A stretch of 64,000 bases of DNA from Polytrichum commune. Lineage: Eukaryota > Streptophyta > Polytrichopsida > Polytrichales > Polytrichaceae. The first letter of the stretch is position 1; each line of letters begins with the position of its first letter. Position numbers and translations under genes: made by a program. The stretch is from the NCBI GenBank assembly GCA_950295325.1, contig OX485809.1:4402001-4466000 (forward strand), read 5' to 3'. Under the pieces are notes generated by a model. The model had not been told where the DNA came from, searched no databases, and was given only the letters and a program-made list of their open reading frames with translations. Positions 33,955-48,194 of the stretch are shown here, in pieces.

Positions 33955-36310
33955 AGATCCATGTCCCTTAAAGGATGTGGGGACTCAATATATTTACAAC
34001 CACATACACAATTTACATGGACTTCACCCGGAAGTTCTTAAATCATATTCTTAAATCATAGTCTGTGTGCGTGTGTGTTCAAAACCATGTTCCATACATT
34101 GTTTTATATCGAGGAGAAATAAAAATGCACTCATACTCGACATTGATGATCAAAGTATAACATTTGTATTTGCATCCAAGGGCACCCATGTTGCACATTT
34201 GAACTTAAATCTTCAATACCATCAAAGTGTTTAATTTTTTTTAAATTATGCACTTGAAGAATGAGTTGATTTTAAATAGAGTCACTTTTGACATGATTAG
34301 CTAGAAATGATTGTGTGCAGCTCAAATATGTTGTTTTTTTGCTTGGAGAGCCCGGTTTGGGTCACTTAGACATTTAGGGGTGGAGGCTTGGAACAAAGGT
34401 TCCTTTTTGGTCAAATTGAACTTTGTAAATTTTTGAAGGTCATTTATCAATGGCTTGGTCTTTAATCCTTAAAGGACATGGGGCCTCAATATACAATCAT
34501 ATACACAAAATATACATGCCTCATCAAGTTCAACAAAAAATGTATGTACTTTGTGGGATTAAATCCTTATTATATACATTGGCATGTGTCAAGGAGAAAA
34601 CCTCATACTTGACATTGAGGATCAAAATACAATGTAACGCCCAATCTAGGCCTCTCGGACACTTAACATAGAGGTTGCTTATACCAACCCATTGAATAAT
34701 TCAACATTTCTTTAACTTTTTTTGACTCCATTTGGATTAGTAGAATGCCTGATTGGCTTGGCAAAATTGGCTCACACATGGTAAAAACAAAACAAAAAAA
34801 TTAAATTAAATTGCACATTGTACACTACAAATTTGTCAAGTTACTTAACCCTAGTTTCCTACTTAATCCATTCTTAAACCCACACTTTTGCCATTGCAAA
34901 TGGTGTATCCAATTCTCACGACACTTGCTCAAACCAACCCTGCTTTCTCCGAAAAATGTCCCCACTTTTTCATTATTGAACAACCTCTGCACTAAAACCC
35001 TCAAATGTCCGAGAGGCCCACACTAGTCCTTTCCATGCATAGAAACGCGTGTTTGAGCTCCATATCTTCGTTATTGGTTGGCGTATCAAACTTTACCCTA
35101 TATAAAAATAAACTTAGGTGCACTTTTCAAATCAATTGAACATCTTGATGATATTGAAGATTTGAGTTGAAATATGCAACATGAGTGCCCTTGGATGTAA
35201 ATACACACATACGTTGTATTTTTCTCACAACTTTCAAGTTACAGTACGCTCTTATTTTCCCTTTTGACATAAGACAATGTATGAAATAGTTTTCAAACCC
35301 ATAAATATTTTAGATTGATTTGTGAGCTTGGTGGGGCCTGTATAAATTGTGTATATGGTTGTGTATTGAGGGCCGGGGATTCGTGGCACTCACTAAAAAT
35401 CATCCGTGCGGATGAAAAGAACACAGGAATCATCTAAATGGCTATTTTTGGGCAATTTGATTCCAGAAATAGAGTCAAAGGCCCCGAACGAGTCTAGTGA
35501 CGTCACATTCGAATGAATCGGCCCTCAACCCCATAGGGGGGCTTTTTTTATTGAAGCCACTTCATCCACGATATCTTGGATGGATGATTTTTAGTGAGTG
35601 CCACGAATCCCCAGCCGTGTATTGAGACTATGTGTCCTTTCACCCTTAAAGGACACAAGGTCTCGATATATATGCCCATAGGGCGCACCTTATTAAAGCC
35701 TCAACAAGTTTAGATTCTAGAAATTGCACTTTACGTATTTATGGGTTTGAAACCTTATTTTATATATTTTCTTATGTCAAGGAGAAAATAAGAATACACT
35801 CAAACTTGAACTTGATGATCAAGATACAATATATGTCTTTACATCCAAGGGCACCAAGTTGTGTATTTCAACTTAAATCTTCACAACGTGTTGAACCACT
35901 CCAAGCAGTGCACTTAAAGAATAAGTTGATTTTAGACAGTTGGTCACTTTTGGTGCCATTAGTGAAGACAAAAGTATGTAGTTCATATACACGTTTCTGT
36001 GCATGGAGATGCACAATTTGGGCCCCTAGGATACCTAAGAACTAACCCATAAACGACTAAGGGGCTCAATGTATTGTCATATACACAATTACTATGAGCA
36101 TCTACCAAGTCTAAAAATCAACTTTAAATTGCTTTTGGGTTTGAAACTTTTTGCATATTATATTATAAAATGTCATGCGAAGAAAAAAAAAATGCTCAGA
36201 TGTGACATTGATGATCAAAATACAGAGTGGTTATTTGCATCCAAGGGCACTCATGTTACGTATTTTAACCTAAACAGTCAACAACACTAAGGTATTCAAC
36301 CAATTTGAAA
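33955..36310. repeat. Cluster of five related repeat units, one inverted
   Basis: Units at about 33955-34245, 34465-34640 (truncated), 35100-35370 (inverted), 35637-35900 and 36055-36310. The unit order is CTTAAAGGACATGG.CTCAATATA, ATACACAA, a GTCAAGGAGAAAAT box, GACATTGATGATCAAA, TTGCATCCAAGGGCACC and TTAAATCTTCAA. Units three and four are head to head, with a MITE between them. No coding region was recognised. Confidence 0.7.
35371..35616. mobile_element. Mutator-type MITE with 10-bp target duplication
   Basis: 246 bp. The terminal inverted repeat is about 35 bp with one mismatch, beginning GGCCGGGGATTCGTGGCACT on the left and GGCTGGGGATTCGTGGCACT on the reverse-complemented right. It is flanked by perfect 10-bp direct repeats GTGTATTGAG (35361-35370 and 35617-35626). 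Long inverted ends with a 9-11-bp duplication fit Mutator-like elements. There is no coding capacity. Confidence 0.85.
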
Positions 36311-36524
36311 AGTGCATCATAACAATAAATTCAATTTCAAATAGGGTCACTTTGGACACAAGTGGCTAAAAACATGAAAGTACATAACTTAAACACATGA
36401 TTTTATGAGTTAGAAGATTTTGAAGAGTTTTTTAGTTTCTTTTATTTTCCCCTCACAAGAATCAAGTTTTTCCATTTCACTCACTTTAAGCTCTTGACAC
36501 ATGATGGCCTAAGGCACATTAGAA

Positions 36525-36945
36525 TAATTTGTGACGTCCCTCAAAGAAGGACAAGATCGTGGGTTTGATCCTTCTTTGAGGAAAACTTTCTATTAAGAGC
36601 TTGTTAGTTCATCGTGTATTGAAGCCTCTTTTGAAAGGTAGGTGAAACTTTTGGAACCTTCTCTTTCTACCTCTCTCTCTCTCTCAAACTTCAAGAGAAT
36701 CATAGAATCTAAAAATAGTGTACGAGAATGGGGCCCGTTGTCCTAAATCCCGTATCAACCTATCCAAGGCAGCTTGATCCACCCATCCTAGTAGGATAAG
36801 CTAGGCAGTCGGTTTTTCAAAACCCGACACCACTTTTTGTATAGTATGCTAATTTAAACATCAAGCAAACTTGAGTGACTTTGTGTTAATTCTACTAAAC
36901 TCAAGGTTAGGGACTAAACCCATGGTTTCATGTCCTTTACTTTAC
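36525..36945 (+). repeat. Dispersed repeat family R2, copy 2
   Basis: Matches 9510-9905 in order and orientation and 58915-59300 in reverse. It includes GCTTGATCCACCCATCCTAG and GGATAAGCTAGGCAGTCG. Confidence 0.65.
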
Positions 36946-38230
36946 AAATAACTTTATTAAGTTTGAGATTTGAAACCCAACTCTCATGAACCAACTAGTC
37001 CTTGTGTTTACGGGATGCCCAAAACAAGGCTTCTCTTATTGATCTCATCGACTTTAAAGACGACTTCTTGGATGCTTGAGGGACATAGTATAGTAGGGGC
37101 CTTCGGGAATGATAGTGGGTCCCTAGGTTCTAAGTTTAAAAGTGACCTTCAAGAACCAACTAACTCTTAAGTTTCCCGTAATGTTCAAAATGAGGTTTCT
37201 TGTAGTTGGTCAAACTTTATTCCATCAACTTTCAACATGATTTCTCATTTACTCAAGAACTAAAGTAGAGAGAATTCAAAATCCCAAGTTCAAAATTTTA
37301 AAGAGGTCTTATGTTCATTTGATTTCAACAACGGAGGTTTTTAATCATATTCTCAAACTCCTTGATCCGAACTCAGTCTCAACACATGATTGTTTGACAC
37401 ATTACTTAGCTGATGAGTTGTGTTTAACTACCATGACTTCATATTTAGTTTGAAGCACTAGGATCCCGACATCCAAAATCTTTATTCTCAAATCTATTGT
37501 TGAGCCCATGAACACAACTCGTTCACTAAGCGATGTTATGTCATGGGAACTTTGGATGCTTCTTGCTTTTCAGAGTTGAAACATGACCTTCATGAAACCC
37601 ATTCGCCGTGCTACATTACTAGGGTTGTTATTTTATTTTATGTTCTTCAATCTCGAATTCATTAACCTTGGAGATGGTGTTTCAGTTGCTTCAACATTGA
37701 ACTGGAGAATTTTATGTTTCTTTAGATATATTATGATATCTCATCTTGTAAATTAAGAACAAATCCTCCAAAATTGAGGTTCTCAATACACTTGCAAACT
37801 TCATTGTCCCAAACCGCATTCTCAACACGTGATTGTCATTGGAACATTGGGGCTCATTTGATCATAGTTGAATCTCAGCTCTTGTAAACCAACCAACCCC
37901 CAAGTTCTCACCAAGAGGGCCAAAATTAAGGTTTTTGCTCATCAAATTCAATCTCATCGACTTTGAAGATGGTTTCTCAAATGCTTATAAACATATGCTA
38001 GAATCTTTCTCTTGATTTTATACCAAGCACTAAGTTTTTATTTATTTTGGGATAATGCACTCGCAACCTCCTTGTCCCAAACCATGTTCCCAACGCATAA
38101 TTACATCTTAAAAACATTGTTGAAACATGGCCTTTGTTGGCTCATGGGTTTCAAAGTTGAAAAATTGTTGAAACATGGCCTTTGTGAACCATTTAGGGTA
38201 TGCGGGTTTTGAATGGCTCGTTTTCTTAAA
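36946..38230 (+). repeat. Degenerate tandem repeat, about three units
   Basis: Landmarks recur in order. CAAAAC.AAGGCTTCTC / TCAACTTT.ACATGATTTCTCA types occur near 37020-37070, 37180-37245 and 37930-37985. CTTGTCCCAAACC.TGTTCCCAACGC types occur near 37355-37395, 37800-37830 and 38070-38100. Spacing is uneven (about 260-450 bp). Near 38110-38180 a GTTGAAACATGGCCTTTGT phrase is doubled. No gene was recognised. Confidence 0.5.
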
Positions 38231-38332
38231 TCTCGTATTTGTAATAACCTGACCTCAAGTGCAAAAAAAATGTTGGGTTAGCAAATCTATCATGACAATG
38301 GCATGATATGATCATCCAATATGGTTCACTTA

Positions 38333-38831
38333 GGGCCACTTCACACACGAGATTGAGGGCCCATGACCATTGCACTTCAAGCACTCTCATTGGTGGAAAA
38401 GGCGGAGCCGGTCCAAGTTCGCTTCACACTACGCTTGAGGGACCAACGGAGTATGTGAATGCAAGATGGACGTAAAAATCTACATGAATTCTTACATGGC
38501 ATCAAATGGATCATGTTTCATGGTCACTTGGACTATTTTCAATATCCACCTTTTGGAGGTAGGCATAACACAAAATCGGGAGACCATGACACTCCAAACA
38601 TTCACAATCGTTGATTTATTCAATTTTATCATGCATAAAGACTCACATGAATAGAAATTCATGGAAATAGCATGTGGTTGAGGGCCCGGTCACATGTGGC
38701 TTCACACTACACTTGAATGCCCGTGACCACACGACATGGTTTTGAAAGTGCCTTGGGATGGCCTTTGGTCACTTCTTCTAGGCTCTCACAATTTCATGGT
38801 CACGGCTCTTGGCTCGTGTGTGAAGTGGCTC
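38333..38831 (+). mobile_element. Tourist/Harbinger MITE, 499-bp copy 1
   Basis: Begins GGGCCACTTCACACACGAG and ends with its inverted counterpart CTCGTGTGTGAAGTGGCTC. Flanked by TTA at 38330-38332 and 38832-38834. The interior matches 61518-62016 closely and 52211-52712 in reverse. Confidence 0.88.
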
Positions 38832-38834
38832 TTA

Positions 38835-41804
38835 CATGTTAATCGAAACCAACATCAATCCAACACAAAGCTTAGTTGATCACTCGAATAAAAATATGAA
38901 ACCCTTTATTCATAATCTCGGGCTTAGGATCCTAGCTCAAGTACAAGTGATATTCGACCCTCCCCCAACCCTATAGGGATAAAGACCAGCTTGCTTCTCA
39001 ACTCCAGGCCCACCTTAGCTCAAAAGGCACTTACTTATCTTAGCTTAATCTCACTTTGTGATTAGCTAAATTGCATATCCTAATGATGTCAACGTCTATA
39101 CATGCCTCATCATAAATCGGACTTGCAAACAATGTGTGTTTTTGACAAAGTTTTTGCAAGTTTTTGACATTTGACACGCAAAAACTTGCACAAAAATAAA
39201 TTGCACGTCAATTGACATGCACAATTTAGATTTTGACATGTAGTATGACTTGTGAAGGAAAAAATCACACGTCAATTGACACTTCAAAAGTTGAAATGAC
39301 ACATACTACTAGCCATGAGAATTGAGGTGACATTTTAGAAGAAAATATAGATGTTGATTGACATTCATTTTCGTTTTTGAAAACATCACGTGACACTTTG
39401 GATTTGAATTTGAACATCAAATGAAATTTGTCAAACATACACATTGCTTGCAAAAACGATGTATTTTATAAACAATACGTAAATGGTCATGAGAGCCTCA
39501 ACATCGGATTCATCATTTTCTCATAAATCTCAAATCTCTTCTCAACAAATTGCAAACTAGAAACTTTGAGAGTGTGTCCCGGGGTCTACCTCATACCTCC
39601 AAAGCAATCCCATCAACATGTATCCATTTGTGCTCAAGCCAAGTTTTTTCATTCACGTTCTCCCCACAACAATCCTCGTGTTGTGTGTTGTAGAAGGAGG
39701 TTTAAAGCTCCGGAATCATCCCGAATAACTTACAATGGGTGCCCTCTCCTCGATCTTGGCATGCAATGTACCTCCAATTGCCTCACAATTCTTAGCCGAT
39801 CACAACCCACCACATTTTTTGTTTGATGCCCTCCTTTTCGTGTTCGCATGTCGGCTTCTAGTTGCACTTTCTCACCTTGTCTCTTTTGTTTCGTGCTTTC
39901 CATTTCTTCCGTTTTGTCTTGTTCTCTCCTTCTCCGCTTCCCTTTTTTTCTTCTTTGCCTTCTCATGTAATATTTCAATGTGCTCGTCGCTTATCCTTAA
40001 CCACGACATTGGGTAATTGATTGTAAGTGTGGTGGTGGTCTCTCTTCTTGTAGGATTTTGGGAGTTTCGTGGTTAATATGTTACGAACGGAGTGGTGGCA
40101 CTCCCACCTTCCTCCTCGCTGATCATCAAATTCACAATGTGTATACTGGTTCTTTGTTTTCTTACACAAAACCGTGGCATGGTGTCACTCCATCCCTCGC
40201 ATGCACGATGTCTTCACCTTTTCAATGTGCACAACCTCCTCCCTTCTCCTCACGCATCCCTACCTGTGAAGGCACCATGTTGTTGTTCATAGCTCTTTGG
40301 TCCAATAGGAATATTCCTGTAACTTTGAATTTGTTCTAGATATTTTATGGGATGCGAGCATTCTTCAATTCCCTAGACACCCAACTTGCTAGATCCTCCT
40401 TTTTGGCGCCTACACCTTTAGGTGTCAATATCCATTTAACCCTTAAATTGCAAAGAGGCCCAAAACAAGGCTTCTCATTGACAACAATTGGAGTCTAAAA
40501 CATCAGGCCCTACGTATGAATGACAATATCCTAGGGTCTCGAGTAAAGTTGATGGGTGACAATGTGATGGCCATACATACCACATCCTAAGGGACAAAAA
40601 AGAGGTATTTCCTCATACCTTGAATCATTCGCTCCACACGCTTTCAGTACGGGCAAGTGCACTCATATGGCTACTCATTCTACTTTGTGTGACATTGTGA
40701 GCAAGTGCTAGATGGAGCTCCGTTGGACCTATGTAGTGTTGCAGAGGTTTAGGTCATAAACACACGTATCATGACTAGAAAGGTGTAGAAAACTTACTTT
40801 AAGGGTATAATATTGCTACTCAGTGTTTTTCCTATTTTTTTCTTGCATGAAAATTCTATGTATGCATACTTGCGACCTTGATGACAAGTGGAATAATGTT
40901 GTGGACCCCTTGTGTACATAACAAACCTCGTCGTTATGATTGTTAGTTGTATGGGCACATGTGAGGTAGTTCCTCCAAGTACATGCAGTCATAGCGCACT
41001 TTTAAAGGATGAGGTTTTTGGTTTTTGTGTTTTGTGAAAGAGTTGGAGAACACATGGCTGACGAGATTTATGAACATATATATTGTAGCCAAAGTACCTT
41101 GCCTTTGATAAACAATGTTGGGATTGTGCTTTGTAAGGATTGAATTGGCTAAAATTTCCACAAGGATGTGGGTTCTGATTCATTGGTTTGCCAAGGTGTA
41201 GTCTTATTTGACTTATGAGTGAGCTCAAAGTCTTGAAATGCAATAAATTTTGGATAACAAAGCTACAAAGTTTCTAGAGGGGTATGAGCACGTTGTATTG
41301 ACTAGAAGGATTTCAATGAAGGATATTGAGTGGAAATACTTGAAGGACTACAATAACAATGTTTTTTGCATGTGACTCAAAAAGACGAGAAGGTGGTGCC
41401 TTAAAAGAGGGTGACCCCACCCACCCTCCAGTGTACACACATGTGGCATGTACCCCTCTCATAATCTATCCTATAACTATATTTATGAAACATGGATTTC
41501 CAAATAACATGTGCATTGTAATGGGTGGTTGTGTATATTCCAACCTAATTGGCATACATACATATTACCTATTGGACTTGAGATTTGTGGCATCCATGTC
41601 AAGATTTATGAACACCTATCTTAGTAGATTAAGTTTGATTCATCACAATTTTGCCATTAAGTGCTAGGGGTCTCTTCACTTTGTATAGACAAACCAAAAT
41701 ATTACATAAAAAAATATTCAGTTGTCATTTTTTTTCTAACCATCAAAATTGTAGGGACTCATCTTTGCATCATGTGAAATTGTTAACATACATCAGACAC
41801 ATCA
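38835..41804. other. Unassigned spacer
   Basis: 39160-39320 contains several copies of CACGTCAATTGACA-type palindromic words. 40058-40496 on plus is open except for one stop (near 40337) and gives a protein-like but unrecognised translation. Nothing else was identified. Confidence 0.35.
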
Positions 41805-42070
41805 CTAACACTAAATCAAATCTAACATTATTTTATATTCCTCGTAATTTTTTTATAAATTTACAATATTGCGATTACTATATTTTCTTTCAAATTTCAA
41901 TCATTTGTGACAATATTTCATTACATAAATGTTAAGATGCAAAATACACCAAAAGTGAAGGAACTAAATGCAAATTGGGATGACAAAATTTGTAAACTTA
42001 TTCACAAGAAGTGTCATCAAATAGTTAACATAGTGGCACAAAAATGCCACTAAATACGTTATTTAGTGTA
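41805..42070 (+). repeat. CACTA-like repeat R4, copy 1
   Basis: Matches 62022-62290: ACTAAATxxxAxxCTAACATTA, TTACATAAATGTTA.GATGC and TTATTCA.AAGAAGTGT words. It ends in the palindrome CACTAAATA-CGT-TATTTAGTG (42048-42068). The TAGTGTAG ending recalls CACTA element termini, but a complete element was not found. Confidence 0.5.
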
Positions 42071-44116
42071 GGACTCTCCCATGCACCTTGTGCACTTTGA
42101 CACTTTTGAGCTTGGAAATTTGATCACCTTTGTTGACAAGAAGAGGAGAATATAAAATTAACTAATAAAATAAAATAAAATAAAAATTGGAGTTATAATG
42201 TAGGAATCAAGTACTAGACATGGTGGCACAACACCCACATCATATACTTGAATTTGAAACTCTTGTTATCTACAACAATCTCAAAATCATTCTCAAGTTT
42301 ATTTGGTATTCTTGTATATAGTTTTGTAAGTTTGAAGTCAAAGTATTGAGACATTCTCGCAATCGGTGACAACGGTGCAAAACTCTTAAGGTATGCATGC
42401 AAGCCATCGATGGTCACTTTTATTTATTGGACAACTTTATTTGAGTGGTGTGTGGTTAGGTGGATCTAAGAATGTGTTCATAGTTGTGAACTATTATAGG
42501 TTTGACAATCAACATTATTTGAAGGGGAGGGAGGGGGAGTTTACAATAGATGACATTTGAGAGATTCAAAGATTTCCACTTTGTTAATGTAGAAGATTCT
42601 CATATGAACTCCAAGTATCATGAGTCAAATGGCAACGAACATGATTTGGAATTGGCAGTCGTCGTGTGTTTAGCATCCAAAAGAACTAGACGCATGGCTA
42701 GAAGTGTCCATTTAAGGCACATACACCTTCAGCCTTAGACGTTTGAGAGGCCCATTATGGACCTGAATATTACTTCTGATAGTTTTAGCTTTAGATGTTC
42801 TAGCAAACTATGACCCAATCTAAAATAGACCCATTCACCATGTGCATTATGCTTCCAATTAGATAATATATGCATGTAGAAGAAATATTGTGGAGATTTG
42901 GGCTTGTACGAATGACCTACCCTCCAAGACATATCATGTACATCTAATCATCATTCTCACATATGGATTTATTTTCACTTCCTCTTCCTTTATAAGTGGT
43001 GTTAAATGTGGACTTTGTACCATAGATCAAGGAAAATATTATTCCAATACTTGTTAGGGGTTTCATATAATATACCCTATATTAACACAAACCCCGGTAC
43101 ATTAAGGGTTATAAATCTTGAACTACACAAACATTAATTGACTGGCAATGTAACTTAACTTAGTTTGGACATACACTTTCCTAGCCCGCTGCACATGTGC
43201 ATAATATGAATTGCAATTTGATTTTTCTTCATATTTTATTGGGAATATTTTCTTCATTTATATTCTTATAATGGATGAAATCACCGATGTTTTTTATTAG
43301 TGTAAAACTATAAATAGATGAATGTGACATTCAATCCGAGTAATGCAATGAAATAGGTTTCTTCTTGTAGCAATGAACGTTAATTTGTTCATTCTAACAA
43401 AATGACGTGTGTTGGGGGAGGGGGTAAAATCATATACATGAGAAGGAGGAGGAGTAAGGAGGAGGAGTAAGGAGGAGAATGCCTACTTATTCAAGAGAGG
43501 TTATTGATTTTGAAACTTAGAAAGCACACATTGAAGAACAATTATGTCATCTGAAGATCAATATATAATAGACAACATGTATGTTGTGGTGAGGTCATCA
43601 CCCGACCATCCCCATTATTCCAAAAAGGTGGGGAGGGGGTGGGATTGATGTGTCATATGTACAGGTGCAAAGAGTCGGGACATCATGACCCATACATGTG
43701 TGTTGTATAACATAACATTTGGTGTACTTGGTTTATACGTGAGTTTGTGGAGTTGTTGAAAGTGAGAATTACATGAATGTAAGAATCAAGCCTTAAAAAC
43801 AAGGAATAAACATTGTTTGGACACCAAGGTTTACAATCTCAATGGCATTTAGTGTCACTTACAAACCTTGCTAAAACTTTAATCTTAAATGCACATTTTT
43901 TATGAAGTAAAGTTATTTATATTTTGTAATGTCCAAATTACCTATTTGACCCTCATTTGACCTTTCTTGGTAGTACATGAAAATCTACACCAATAATTTA
44001 TCGCATCACGTAATTCCATGTAGGAAGTGACACTATATACCATATTTATGGTGTGAGCTAGATGGGTCTTAAGTGGCTTCTTTTCTTAGTTGGAACCTTT
44101 GTATTCAACTCGTACG
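42071..44116. other. Unassigned spacer
   Basis: AT-rich. A partial R3 copy lies at 42565-42690, and a short GGAGGAGTAA tandem repeat at about 43445-43475. No gene. Confidence 0.4.
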
Positions 44117-44430
44117 AGGTTTGGTGAGGATCAAAGAGTAAACATCATAAAGACACATGTTTAGAAGAGATTTTACTATGTCTTCAAATATAAATTACTA
44201 CTCTACACTCAACAGTGAACACAATTAAAAGGACTTCCGTATTCATTTAAGGAATCAACAAACATGCACTTTTGATAATCATAACTAAGTAAGGGGAGGT
44301 CTGATTTCCAATCCAGTTTTTGCATATGTTTCATTATAAATTTGTTGAAGCGACACAAATTTCATTATGTAAATTTGATCAGTAAAAGTTGGAGAACATG
44401 AAAAACAAACCAAATGGCACCCGCATACCT
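44117..44430 (+). repeat. Dispersed repeat family R1, copy 2
   Basis: Matches 196-520 along nearly its whole length, from GGTTTGGTGAGGATCAAAGA to about 44430. Confidence 0.65.
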
Positions 44431-47400
44431 TAGTACCTTATTCATATCAACATTTATGCTTTCTACAATATGAAAAATAAAATAAAATGAAAATGAAAAG
44501 GGGGGGGGGGGGGAGATTGCTTAATACATCATGACCAATTCTTTGGTGAATATTCTATTTTACTTGAATTTTGGATAATGGCTGAATTTGTATCATATGT
44601 ATCTTCAATGATGCCCAACTTGTTGCCAAAAGCACCCCTCAACACAAGACAAATGACATGCGTTCATTGAATGGCGGGAGAATGAGCCACCGTTCTTTGA
44701 AGGAATTGGTCACTAGGTGTCATCCCACGACTTGAGCTCGCCATCCAAGCATGTAGCAATCAACACTTTCAACATTCTAAAAGTGCTTTCCCTTTCCCAA
44801 TTTTGTTGTTTCATGTGGGGAATTGTTAGTTTGAAAAGAGACCAAGAAGAGGTGTTTTTGTAATTGATGTTCCACTAGAAATTGTGGTGCTTAAAAAGTT
44901 AGGGTTCCATTCAACAAAGTAAGATCATATATTAGATAGTTAAAATTTTAAAAATTGGGGTTTCGTATATTCATTTAGGGAATATATTAGATATATTCTA
45001 ACAATATTCATTGAGCATGTAAAATATCTTATGATTTTGCACATTATGTCATAGTCTTCCTCCTTGGATTACATTTTCATCGCATGTGGTCCATAATTTC
45101 ATGTCTTTGGAAAGGAGCTACGCCTCCATGTGAAAGAGACACAAACATTCTAGAATCCGACAAGTAAATCATGTGCGTGTGTTGCATGTGAACTTTGTAT
45201 TTAGTTTGACACCTATATTTGAGTGGTACACGACAAGGTTTACAATCTAGACCTCGTGTTGCACAAAAATGTGTAATTAAGCTACATGTTTTCATTTGTA
45301 GCTAATCATGTCAATAGTGACCTTCTTTACAATTTTACTACTTCAGCAAGGGCGTTTTTAAGAATCGTTGAATACTTAGATGTATTCAAAGATTCGGGTT
45401 CAAGTAGACCACATGGATGCCTTTGAATGCAAGTAGATACATAACATATCGATCATTAATGTCACATATCATCACGATCTTAAAATCTCATTGAGAGTAG
45501 ATAATGTGTTGAATAAACACAAGGGAAAACATGTGTTATGGTGAGATTGGACTATGTGCTCACAACATAGACACCTTTTTAAGTTCAATTGTTAACACGA
45601 TTGAGAGGGTGAATGTAATGTTAATGACACTACACATGCAATTTACAATTAGTATTGAGCAAGAGTAATGGAATTGGTGACACTAAACATAGATGTTTAG
45701 TGTAGTTGAGGGCATTGACCCATCGTAAGTACAACCAATATGATATTTGCCTATCTTTTTTGTAGGTGGACTTAGTGAACTATATACAAGATCTTGAAAG
45801 AGGAATTCATTACAAGTGTATATCGGGAAAGAAAATTAAACATTAACAATCAATCTTCAAGAACTCAAGATTTCTTTCACATGACAACATACATTGTTCC
45901 TTTCATATAAATGAAAGGTTGCAAGGTTTCCAAATAGGAATATATGGAAAAACCAAGTTATTGTTGATGATATGAGAATCACGTTCATATAATTGGTGTT
46001 CTCATACAACTCACCAAACATCATAAAAATCCTTTCAGCCTTAAATATATGATATGCAAAATAGGATAAACATTCGTCATTGTTAATAAATGCTATGTAA
46101 AGACTTGAATTATGGATTTGGACTAAGTCCAATTTGACTTGCATGTCAGTTTGGTGCACATATGAAAAACAAGAGGATTGTTCATTAGACTTGATAAGAT
46201 GACAAGTGAGTTGCTAAAATGGAAAGGAAATTTATGGCTAATGTTGGATTGTTACAAATATATGAAAATAGTCAGCTAGCTACGAGGTTGTTATTAAGGC
46301 CCAAATACGCTTCAAGCATTAATTGGTTTCTACCAAATGTTGGATTGATGTGTGCATCACGGTTGAGTTTAGGGTTACTGATGTCCGACAATGGCCCCGA
46401 CACAGTTGTGGGAGTCTAGCTGGAGGTGAACAATGTCCAATATTGGTTAGCCAATAACCCATGTTATTGAACCCTTTCGGTCCCCTAACCACCCAATGCA
46501 ACACAACCCTAAGTTGACATGTGTCATTTTAATAGGTCTTTGAGGTTGTGTGCAACTAAATGATGGTGCTATAACTCGCCACATGTCCCCGGTTAGGAAC
46601 ATATTGTTGGACAGAGGCCATTGGACATGATGACGGTCATATGGCGTCTCGCCGGTTGGCACACTGATTTGGTGGGCCTTATTGTCAACTACTCACGTAC
46701 ATATGGGGTCTCTTATCATGGAAAACTTTGGGTGCGCATTTCATGTGAGCTTTTAAATGAGGGATCGTGCTTCATTCACCTAGAGTTTGACCTCGTGTCT
46801 TTTGGATAGCTATGTATGTAATCATTACTTTGTTGTCAATTATAAAGCCAAAGTTGTCATAGTATGTGGCAAGAATGCTCCTTCATATGGTTTTTACGGA
46901 TTTGGAAGATTAAGGAGTGGATTATTAGGGTCACTCAGTGCAGTACATGCAATTGTGCGGTCTCTCCCTCACAACCATAATCCAGTACTAACGACTTGTT
47001 AAAACCATGGATTGCAATGCAAGGAGTCATATCTCAACAAATAGTCTTTTTTCGTAACCAGTGACCACATATAATCAAGGCCAAGGGTACTCTGATATGA
47101 ACAAGGAACTTTCCTTTATTATTTGATCGTTTAGTGGGTCACGAGCTATTGTAGAACAACCCCGCAGGTAATTTGCATTCATTACTTTATCTTCGATTTA
47201 ATGAGGTAGTGGAACAATTATCCTTATTTGGAATGATTGAAGAACAACATCCTGTAAATTTTCGGAACCATAGGCCATAACAAGTTAATATACATGTCTA
47301 TGCCATGGTTTGTTAATCCTTTAGTTTAATTCGAATTAATTGCACTTTATGCATTGATTGAGCTCATCAATGTTTACAATAGTTCACATATGGATTTATG

Positions 47401-48194
47401 ATATTCCTTTTATAATGCACCTTTAGCTCTAATCATTTCCGGAGTTCATTTTATGGTTCACAAATTATGTGTTTTGAAGGCTCCCTTCCCGAGAGGTAAT
47501 ACTCGTATGACACACTTACTCACAACCATTTGTTGCATGCAATTCATGTGGTAGGGGTACAATTCTTGAACACCGGGAATTCGCCTTCTATGTTCAGTTG
47601 TAGATTATGGCAATTAAAGAAAAATCAAACTTGGTAGAGTTGCTCACTTTTCCGGAGTTAAGATAATTTCTCTAATGATTTGATCTTCACCAAGACCATT
47701 CTCTTTACTACGACAATTTGTATGCTCCAATTGTAATTCAAAACTAGCACATTAGCAACGACTTAGTTTGTGTCGCCTTACTTTCACATACCATTGAGCA
47801 CATTTTGTGCCAAACAAGTTGTCCTTCTCAATCACATGTATCACTTTCTTCTACCAAAGGCTTCACACCCTTGGTGTGTACTTAGACAATGGCCTTTATC
47901 CCAAGAAGACAACCATGACAACTTTACTCTTTTCCCAAGAGTTCAAATGATTTGGCCAACAAACACTTTGAGTGAATTGTCACCACATCATACAATCGTA
48001 AGGTAATCCCACGATTTCACAAGACAATTAGATGTTGTGAGTTTTCACTTAGACACGACAATCTTACAAGAAGATTCAAGGGTTTCACACCCAATTTAAA
48101 ATTATGGCCCTGCATTTCTCAAAGCAATTGGACGAAGATTCTCACAGAGACTCTTTTAAATAATCCAAAGGCTTCACACCAGAGCCCTACATTG
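44431..48194. other. Unassigned spacer
   Basis: A G14 tract lies at 44500-44513. A perfect palindrome CACTAAACAT-AG-ATGTTTAGTG lies at 45681-45702. Short frames at 46219-46419 and 46787-47002 on plus have no recognisable domain. No gene was identified. Confidence 0.35.

Noticed and set aside
39566..40016. Open frames near 39.6-40.0 kb
   Set aside because: Translations are protein-like in places but carry no recognisable domain and have no supporting splice signals.
46219..47002. Short open frames near 46.2-47.0 kb
   Set aside because: Under 75 codons each, different frames, no motif.
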